A stretch of DNA of 64,000 bases from Vigna angularis (taxonomy: Eukaryota > Streptophyta > Magnoliopsida > Fabales > Fabaceae). Positions 56,797 through 64,000 of the stretch are shown here, in pieces (the first letter of the stretch is position 1; every line of letters starts with the position of its first letter). A model generated the notes under the pieces. That model was not told the origin of the DNA. It did no database searches and saw only the letters and a list, made by a program, of their open reading frames with translations. Made by a program: the position numbers and the translations under genes. The DNA lies in the NCBI RefSeq assembly GCF_016808095.1, contig NC_068973.1:18891501-18955500 (forward strand), written 5' to 3'.

Positions 56797-58121
56797 GACT
56801 CCTTCTCAAATGAAACACTCATGTATATTCAACAGAGACCATGGTTTGTGGATATGGCTAATTTTAAAGCTGCAAGAGTAATTCCAGAAGATTTCAATTG
56901 GCAACAAAAGAAAAAGTTTTTTCATGATGCAAAACAGTTTATCTAGGACGATCCATTTTTATTTAAGATCAGAACAAACAATCTTTTGAGGCGTTGTGTT
57001 ACTAATGAAGAAGCAGAAGGAATTATTTGGCATTGTCATGATTCACCTTATGGAGGACATTTTAATGGAGAAAGAACAACTGCAAAGGTTCTCCATTCAG
57101 GTTTTTATTGGCCTACGTTGTTTAAAGATGCTCATAATCATGCTTGAAATTGTGATAAATGTCAAAGAACTGGAAGCATCTCAAGAAGACATGAAATGCC
57201 ACTATAGGACAACATGGAGGTTGAAGTCTTTGATTGCTGGAGAATAGATTTTGTTGGACCTTTTCCACCATCTTCTAATCATGAATACATTTTGGTGGCT
57301 GTTTATTATGTGAGTAAGTGGGTGGAAGCAGTTGCTTGTCCAAGGAGTGATGCTAGCACTATCATTAAATTTCTGAAAAGGTAGATTTTTTCTCGGTTTG
57401 GGGTTCCTAGAGTACTTATAAGTGATGGGGGATCCCATTTTTGCAATGCTCAGCTAGCAAAAGTACTCAAACATTATGGTGTGAGGCATAAGGTGGCTGC
57501 ACCTTATCATCCACAAACAAATGGGCAAGCTGAGGTGTCTAATAGGGAAATAAAGAAGATTTTGGAGAAGACAATTGTTTCATCAAGGAAGGATTGGTCT
57601 CAGAAGCTAGATGATGCACTTTGGGCATATAGGACTGCAATGAAGATTGCTATAGGGTCATCTCCTTTTCAGGTAGACTATGGAAAAACATGTCATTTGC
57701 TAGTGGAGATGGAGCATCGAGCTTTATGGGCATTAAAATTCTTGAATTTTGATCCTTGTGACATTGCTTATAGAAGAAGAAGGCAAATTCTTGAGCTTGA
57801 GGAGATGCATTTGCATGCTTATGATTCTTCCAGGAATTACAAAGAGAAGGTGAAATTTTATCATGAGAGAAAGTTGACAAAGAAAGTTTTTAATCCAGGG
57901 CAACATGTGTTATTGTTCAATTCACGACTAAAGCTTTTCCCTGGAAATTGAAGTATAAATGGTCTGGGCCATTCACAATCAAAAGTGTTAGACCGTATGG
58001 GGCTATTGAGTTGACAGATCCAAATTCTGATGATCCACAAAGAAGTTGGGTGGTTAATGGGCAACGTCTCAAGCACTATTTGGGTGGTGAGATTGAACAC
58101 ATTTCCACAGTTTGGAGCTGA
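56797..58121 (+). pseudogene. Athila integrase
   Basis: The zinc-binding part (about 56990-57170) has the His pair in WHCHDSPYGGH and the Cys in CDKCQRTG, with frame changes. The core has Asp in [11 protein letters not shown], Asp in VLISDGGSHFC and Glu in TNGQAEVSNREIKK, so the DDE residues are present. The largest open part is 57481-57951. Its C-terminus reads KYKWSGPFTI, then LTDPNSDDPQRSWVVNGQRL, ending HISTVWS at 58121. Stops near 56943, 57145, 57206, 57382 and 57949 break it. Confidence 0.85.
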
Positions 58122-59456
58122 TTGACCCTTGAGCATTATGGCGTCAAGCTAGTGACGTTAAAGAAGAGCTTACTGGGAGGCAACCCAGCTTTCTGACTTT
58201 TCTCTTTAAAAGTTTTAATTTTGTTTAAGGTGTACTCAGCTTAATGATATATGTTTGGATGATTTAGCTAATATGTGTGTGATGAGTAGTTGCTATCTTG
58301 TGCTGCTTTATTGTGTGATTGATGTTGAGATGATGCATGGTCAAGTCTTATATACAGGTGGTTGTTCATGATTGTTAGAAACTGATGCATGATGTTAATC
58401 TTGATTAATTTGCTGGGCAGGATGTTTATCAAATTGTGGAACTAGAGTTAACCTGTGAGAGGTTGGGCTCCAGAGTTTTTGATTGATTGAATGCTATTGC
58501 TTTGGAAGCATGATTGATTTTTCCTAAGTTTCTATGATTAAACCACTTGCTTGCTTGTTACAAATGATCAAAGCCATGTTTTCTTCTCCCTTAGAGCCAA
58601 TGTCAATAGGTGAACCCAATAAAGATCAATGTTTTTCTCTAACCTTTGAACCTTGAGCCTAAATTTTAAAGTTGAAAAACCCTTTGTGAAATCCTTACCT
58701 TGAGTTGAGTAGAGTATGTGTATGTGGTAATGTAGAATGGTTCAAGTTTGGGGTTGTGAGAAACCGAAAGAAATTTGTGGAATTCATGAAAGAGCATTGA
58801 CCAAAAGCACAATTAAAAATAAGAAAGAAAAGGTTGAGCTCAATGAAAGTGAAGTTGGGAATAAATTGAAAATTTGGTTTCTCACATAAAAAGTAAAAGA
58901 GAGATTAATTGCCAATGTGAATGAATGAATTTTGCACTCTCTTAACTCAAGGAACTTTGTTGTCCAGAAAAACAAATTTTTCTTCTTAGCCCAACCTCAA
59001 TACAAGCCTCAAAAAGTCCTTGTGATGATAACTTGCTTGTGAGTGTGTTGAGTTGTGGTCAAATAAAAGGAAAGGTTGATTCATGTGACATTATGATAGT
59101 AAAGTGCAAGAGTGTCACCTCACTATATACTTTTGAGTGCTTGAGTTACACACTTTTTGAGTGAAACACTATCTTTGGAGAGGAATAGTTCCATGCAATA
59201 TAGGACAACATTCTTGCTTGGCTATTGATCATTCATAAGTTTGCATCTATTGTATTGTGATGATATGAGAACCATAGTGAATTTGATTCACCAATGCCTC
59301 AATTTATCTTGACTGATATTTGTAGGATAAGCAGCTGTGGTGATTACTTGTCTTGGAAGAAAGAGTTTTGTGATATGCTGAACCATTGAATTATTGTTTA
59401 GGCTAAGTTACATTTTGGTTTGCTTGAGGACAAGCAAAGTTTCAAGTTTGGGATTG
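58122..59456 (+). other. Athila 3' untranslated region and polypurine tract
   Basis: It starts with the Athila post-pol phrase (GCGTCAAGCTAGTGACGTTA, then TGGGAGGCAACCCA). No env-like ORF is visible in 1.3 kb; intact Athila copies often have one. It ends GAGGACAAGCAAAG, then AAGTTTGGGAT, the polypurine region next to the LTR. Confidence 0.7.
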
Positions 59457-60795
59457 TGATAACGGTTGATTTCACCGTTATTTAAGAGTAAATTTTGATA
59501 ACAAATGAACCCTTTTTGACTTATAAACTTGCTTGTTCTCTTGATTTTGGTTTATTTTGGTAAATAAGAGAGTTGAGGTTTTATTTGAAGATTTTATCAC
59601 TAAATTCCCTTGATTTGTAGGAAATTGGGATGAATTACAAGAGGACTTAAGTTGTCAAGAAGTTGGAACTCATAAAGGACAGAAAGAGCACCAGAAGAGA
59701 AGGTTGCAGAAGGTCGCACTCACGCTTGAGTGCCCTTTTTCTAACCCTCAATGCTGGAACCTCACATTCATGCCTGGGCACCCTTTTTGGGGCGCTGAGC
59801 GCCATCTTTCCTGTAACGTTTCAAGCTTGAGCTCCCTCCAAGGGATGCTGAGCACCACTCATCTCGCAAGCTCGCTTGGGCGCCCTAAGTAGGGGCGTTG
59901 CGCGGTGTCAACGTTGGCCCATGATCCAATTCAGCCCTATTTAAGGATTTGCTCGACCTAGAGAGGGTATCTTTGACAGAAGTGACAAAAATTCAGATTT
60001 TCTCCAATTCTCTGGAGGCGAAAGTGGATGTGGAAGCTCTCCTCTTCAGTTTTTAAGGTTTATCTTTCATTCTCATTCCATTGTTCAACTAGTTTCTCCA
60101 TGACAAGGGAGAACTAAATTCAATTTGTTGTTGGGGGATGATGTAACCTTGTGAACTCTCATGTATTTGAATTGAATTTAATTATATATGCTTCTTTCAT
60201 TAATTGTTAGGGTAATTCTTCTTCGCTCAATGCTTGTTATGTTTAACTCATTCATGGCATGATGTATGATTTGCATGAGTACTGGGTGGTATCTTACAAT
60301 TCAGGTTCTGGAGAATTGCTCCCACGAGCAATATTGCCCAAGGATGGGGATAGGAGGATTGGTCGTCTTAAGCTCCTAATCGTAATGCATAATTAATTAT
60401 TAGGGATGCAAGGGATTGTGGTCTAGTAATTAAGGATAGGCTTTTTTCGCCGAGGGATAGGGTTTTAAGTAATTTAGAGAGTGACGTTAATAATTGAATG
60501 AAGAAGATGAATTCTTATATGCATGAGAGTAAACTAGGTGAATTCTAAACCCCAATAACATAACCATCTCATAATTTCAATATCATTCTTCTAACTTTGT
60601 GTTTTCTTTTATTGATCAAAAGTGCATTCATATTTACTTTCTTGTTCTTGCATTCAGAAACTCTAAATTGTTCTTCAAAAGTCTTATTTAGTTGACTAAT
60701 CACATGATTGTTTAGTGCCGTGAGTCTCTTGAGAAACGATACTTGGTCGTACCACTTATTATTACTTGATACAATTCGGTACACTTGTCGATATC
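59457..60795 (+). repeat. 3' LTR of Athila-type element D
   Basis: It starts TGATAACGGTTGATTTCACC, with a small inverted repeat, and ends near ATTCGGTACACTTGTCGATA, where copia E begins. It is homologous to the solo LTR 42663-43947. A TATA-like CTATTTAAGG lies near 59936. The exact right end is uncertain because the family's TTAAACA terminus is missing. Confidence 0.7.
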
Positions 60796-60802
60796 CTAAA
60801 AA

Positions 60803-61044
60803 TTACCTTTCGCAACTAGTCTTTCTTTTTGTTCTGACATTTCCTCCCTCATCTAACTTGTTGCGATAAACCTGTTTAGCTCTGACTACATGTTTTCCAT
60901 GGGGTAACTCAACGAGTTCCCATACTTCATTTTTCTTGAATTGATAAAGTTCTTCTTTCATAGCTTTAATCCAAGAGTTGTCTTCAAGAGCCTGATTTAC
61001 GTTCAGTGGCTCAATTTGAGAGATGAGAGTAGTGGTAGCGGGTA
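60803..61044 (-). pseudogene. copia RT start, element E
   Basis: The block TTTLISQIEPLNVNQALEDN, then WIKAMKEELYQFKKNEVWEL and GKHVVRAKQVYRNKLDEGG, is the standard copia RT opening. The frame fails after NVRTKRK, and the KARLVAKG block is out of frame. It ends at element D. The N-terminal residues of the open frame (MRVGTIRARPDPLPSLP) come from the inserted TIR element. Confidence 0.75.
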
Positions 61045-61593
61045 GGGATGGCAACGGGTCGGGTCGGGCACGGATAGTGCCTACCCGCAACCCGACCCGA
61101 CAAAAAAAAATCCACCCGCTACCCGCACGGATACCCGCTTAAAAAATATTCGCGGGTATTTTAAAACCCGCGAATACCCGTGGATATCCGCGGATACCCG
61201 CAAATATTTAAAAAATATATATTTTAATAAATTATTAAAATAATTTAAATAGAATTACAAAAAATATATAAAATATAATAAAAATTAAATTAAATATAAA
61301 TTTAAATTCAATTTTAATTAAATTTAATCTTGTAAAATATAAATTAATGTTAATTTTAATTAAATTTAACTTAATAAAATATAAATTAAATTTTTATTTT
61401 TATTTAAGGTGGGTAGCGGGTAGCAGGTATCCGCGGGTACGAATAGTATAATACCCGCACCCGACCCGTTTATAAGCGGGTATTAAAATATCCACTACCC
61501 GCGGGTTGCGGGTAGTAAATATCCGCGGGAATCAACTATCCGTCGCGGATTTTATCCGCGGATATCCGCGGGCGCGGATTTTTTTGCCATCCC
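61045..61593. mobile_element. non-autonomous TIR element GGGATGGCAA ... TTGCCATCCC, flanked by TA
   Basis: A 549-bp insertion in the copia E linker. The ends form the inverted repeat GGGATGGCAA / TTGCCATCCC, and TA flanks both sides (61043-61044, 61594-61595). Both arms are crowded with CGGGTA, TACCCG and CGCGGATA words around an AT-rich core. The whole can fold on itself. A decayed relative is in POLD1 intron 14. The superfamily is uncertain; the TA duplication would suit Tc1/mariner-like. Confidence 0.75.
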
Positions 61594-61739
61594 TAGTAGG
61601 GGGCTTGTGATACAACCATGTTCTCACATTCTCATTCAGATTCACAAGGATTTTCTCTTAAGGGTTGTCCTTGATGATCAAACAATATAGGCAGTTTGGT
61701 TGTTTTCTGTCTTCTTAGTATCGTTGAATGACTCTTCAT

Positions 61740-62160
61740 GTTGACTCTCAATTACTTCGTTGGGGGTTCTCTGATGCATTTGCCTCCTTCAAATGATTAT
61801 CGTTTACCAGCATTTTAGAGAAGGAGTTGTCTAACTCTGACTTATTTTGGTCAGACTCATGGTTAAATTTCACATGAATAGCTTCTTCAACTTTCAAGGG
61901 TCTAGAGTTGTAGACTCTAATTGCCCTTAATGTTTTTGAGTAGCCAAGCATGATCCATTCATTTGCCTTAAGGATGGTCCCTGCATTTGCCTCCTTTAAC
62001 TGATTATTGTTTACCTGCATTTTAGAGAAGGAGTTGTCTAGCTCTGGCTTATTTTGGTCAAGATCATGGTTAAATTTCACATGAATAGCTTCTTCAACTT
62101 TCAAGGGTCTAGAGTTGTAGACTCTAAATGCCCTTAATGTTTTTGAGTAGCCAAGCATGA
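61740..62160 (-). pseudogene. copia E integrase end / linker with 208-bp tandem duplication
   Basis: The 136-residue open piece contains MLGYSKTLRA(F/I)RVYNS, then an acidic Asn/Asp-rich linker, twice in frame. The DNA word GCATTTGCCTCC starts at 61775 and 61983, a period of 208 bp. Relatives have this GYS block only once, so the repeat arose within this copy. Confidence 0.75.
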
Positions 62161-62787
62161 TCCCTTCACCACTACGAGAATCAAACTTTCCTAGGTTATC
62201 CTTGGTGTTCAGAGTAAAACATTGACAACCAAAAGGATGAAAATAAGAAATATTTGGCTTTTTGTCGTTTCATAATTCATAAGGTGTTTTGTTGAGGATT
62301 GACCTAATGTAAACTCTGTTCTGAATGTAGCAAACAATATTAACTACTTCTGCCTAGAAGTGTTTAGGAGTATTGAAAGCATTTAACATAGTTCTAGCAA
62401 TTTGTTGCAGATATCTATTTTTCCTCTCAACAACTCCATTTTTTGTGGAGTTCTTGGAGTTGAAAAGTTGTTCAATGCCATAATTTTTGCAAAAGTTTTC
62501 AAAAAGTTTATTTTCAAATTCTCCTCCGGTCACTTCGGATAAACATAATTTTTAAATCCTTTTCAGTATCTATCCTTTTACAAAGTTTTCAAAAAGCATT
62601 AAAGGCTTCATCATTATGAGTTATGAATAGAACCCAAGTCAACCTAGAAAAATCATCTACAACTACCAGTCCATAGTCTTTACCACTCATAGACCTAGTT
62701 TTTACAGGTGCAAACAAATCTATATGAAGTAGCTCAAGAGGTCTTTTGGTCAAAACCATATTTTTACTTTGTTTTAAACCCTTGGAT
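62161..62787 (-). pseudogene. copia E integrase core
   Basis: On the minus strand the sequence gives RPLELLHIDLFAPVKTRSM (first Asp), FIRSDRGGEFENKLFENFC (second Asp), NGVVERKNRYLQQIARTM (Glu), a TPYEL block and FGCQCFTLN, with internal stops and small frame changes. All three catalytic acids are readable but no single frame covers them. Confidence 0.75.
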
Positions 62788-63388
62788 GGTCCTCATATTT
62801 GTTGAGGAATCTCAATTCGGTCCTCTCGTTTAAAATGATCTTAATTGAGTCCTAAAGTTTGTAAAATAGTAACAATTAAGTCATTTCCGTTAAGTAGTCA
62901 GAAATAGTGTCAAGAGTTGCTAACGTGTTGCACAATAAACATTCTGATGTGAATGTTTTTATTACGTGGAATTAAGATTTAAATTATGATGATCTATTAG
63001 TTTCTGATGTGGCGTTATTTAATTGGTCAATTGCATAGGGATTTTATGCAATTCAGATGAGGGATTTTTCAACTGCATAGGGTTTATAGAAAGATGGATG
63101 TTGAAAGGGAATTAGGGATTTATAACACAAGACGAACATCGTGAAAGAGATTTGAATGTGAATCGGAGAAATATGAAGACAATCACCTGAGGCTTTCGAA
63201 AGACGTACCGAACGAAGGTTCACGACAGTTGATGTTATTTTGATTTCCTGCTTCATTTTGTGTTGCATTTTGGTTTTAGGGATGAGAAATGAGAAATGGG
63301 TTTTTGCTTTGTATTGTTTTGGTATGAGTTTGTATATGCAATGCTTTTTGCAGTGTGGTTCCCTTTTACATTCTCAAATGTGTCAAAG

Positions 63389-63540
63389 TGTAAAACTTGT
63401 GGTCCCCTATTTGGATGTGTTGGTGGTAGGGATTTTAGTTTGTCCCCTATTTTGTTTTGAATTGTGTAAAACCTATGGTCCCCTATTTGAGTGTTTCGGT
63501 GGAGGAGATGTTAGTTTGTCCCCCATTTGTGTGTTTGAGT
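63389..63540. repeat. 75-bp imperfect tandem pair in MULE leader
   Basis: GTGTAAAAC starts at 63389 and 63464. Each is followed by a TGGTCCCCTATTTG word, a GGTGG block and TTAGTTTGTCCCC. Two copies with several differences. Confidence 0.65.
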
Positions 63541-63622
63541 GGGAGGCAGTGTAATAATAATAATATTTTGTGGGCATATGGACATGTGCAAAGACTTGGA
63601 GGGATATATATAATAATATAAA

Positions 63623-63940
63623 ATGGATGAGGAACATTTTGAAGTCGTGGTCCACCATACTGGACATTTTATAAGTGACAAAAATGGAAAATTGATATTT
63701 AATAAGGAAACAATACAATGGTCTTGTGACCCGGATACATGGAGCTATTTTGGGATCTTAGCTTCAGTCAAAGACTTAGGATATATTGATGTGAAGGAAG
63801 TTCAGTACTCTTTAGGAACTATTGACTGATGACCGTGGTGTAATGCATATGCTTAACATAGCCACGTTAAATGGTATAGTTAATCTATATGTGGTTCATA
63901 ATACCATAGAACTTGAGATAATAGAAATGATTGATTAGTT
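63623..63940 (+). pseudogene. PB1-like N-terminal domain of MuDR-type transposase
   Basis: The ORF opens MDEEHFEVVVHHTGHFISD, then WSCDPDTWSYFGIL and LGYIDVKEVQYSLG. I recognise this as the PB1-like N-terminal domain that precedes MULE transposases in legumes. The open frame ends at a TGA at 63827-63829. One frame over, the expected continuation is visible (LLTDDRGVMHMLN, then LYVVHNTIELEIIEM) up to a TAG near 63937. A frameshift and an extra stop therefore suggest a dead copy. The DDE catalytic domain would be beyond the window. Confidence 0.65.
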
Positions 63941-64000
63941 AAAGGAAAATGATGAAGGTAGGGAGGTGAAGGCTGATGGTAAAAAATGATTGAAGGAGGG

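Larger units (their letters stand above)
53757..60795 (+). mobile_element. Athila-type Ty3/gypsy element D, 5' truncated
   Basis: Order: gag C-terminus, protease, RT, RNase H, integrase, long untranslated region, 3' LTR. This is the gypsy order, and the Athila lineage is indicated by ALIDFGASINLMPLSMF, FMDDFSVFG and the post-pol phrase TTACTGGGAGGCAACCCA. The 5' LTR and most of gag are missing. Pol has several stops and frameshifts. The right side abuts copia remnant E. Confidence 0.85.
60798..62787 (-). mobile_element. Ty1/copia pol remnant E (minus strand)
   Basis: On the minus strand: integrase core (62787-62161), integrase-RT linker with a 208-bp tandem duplication (62160-61740), a TIR element insertion (61593-61045) and the RT start (61044-60803). 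No LTR is visible. Element D cuts it at the left and a MuDR-like element at the right. The family differs from A, B, C, F and G. Confidence 0.75.
62788..64000 (+). mobile_element. MuDR-like (MULE) element, left end, runs off window
   Basis: Copia E stops near 62787. The new sequence opens with GATGGTCCTCATATTTG, then TCGGTCCTCTCG and TTGAGTCCTAAAGTTTG. This phrasing of repeated 'GGTCC/AGTCC' words is common in legume MULE terminal repeats. A PB1-domain ORF typical of MuDR-like transposases starts at 63623. The other end is outside the window. Confidence 0.6.

Noticed and set aside
63240..63554. 104-residue open frame rich in Cys, Phe and Leu
   Set aside because: It reads through the 75-bp tandem repeat of the MULE leader and lacks coding-like composition. 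The real start of the coding region appears to be 63623.

Overview
This window is nuclear DNA of a flowering plant, and most probably of a legume of the bean/cowpea group. The evidence for a plant is a 30-exon gene with plant-style GT-AG introns and a DNA polymerase delta protein of plant type. It also has nested Sirevirus-type Ty1/copia elements with an env-like ORF, Athila- and Tat-type Ty3/gypsy remnants, an Au-like SINE, a MULE-type MITE beginning GGGTTAAATATG, and a MuDR-like PB1-domain ORF. The legume assignment is inferred from these repeat families and was not tested by a search.

Layout. 1-6888: + strand Sirevirus-like copia element (A), cut at the window edge, with degenerate gag-pol, an env-like ORF, multiple polypurine tracts and a 3' LTR. 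6889-14470: - strand element B of a related family, with env-like and gag remnants but no pol. Its 5' LTR (10889-14470) is interrupted by two clean solo LTRs (11243-11999, TSD ACCTC; 12540-13918, TSD ATATT). 14471-16600: - strand Tat-type gypsy remnant with 89-bp tandem repeats. 16600-20540: AT-rich intergenic DNA. 20550-33334: one intact cellular gene, POLD1, the catalytic subunit of DNA polymerase delta. It has E2F-type sites and a G-box upstream, a U12-type intron, and small insertions in three introns (SINE, TIR element, short LTR-like block). 33335-38043: AT-rich intergenic DNA with an LTR-like block and an exon-like scrap. 38044-52981: a scrambled pile of Sirevirus-like pieces (C, G, H, F) with an Athila-type solo LTR (42663-43947, TSD GTGGC) and a MITE (50283-50657). 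52982-53756: unassigned DNA. 53757-60795: Athila-type element D with gag end, protease, RT, RNase H, integrase and 3' LTR. 60798-62787: - strand copia remnant (E) split by a TIR element. 62788-64000: start of a MuDR-like element running off the window.

Only POLD1 looks like a working host gene. Every transposon ORF carries stops, frameshifts or deletions. The most unusual signals are: clusters of the palindrome TAATCGATTA, with a TATA box, in front of an env-like ORF and inside an LTR promoter; a degenerate CGAACGG repeat field in one LTR; a 54-bp near-perfect palindrome that breaks a gag ORF; and the U12-type intron in POLD1. I found no CRISPR, operon or other bacterial-type system, and nothing I would call a wholly new system.
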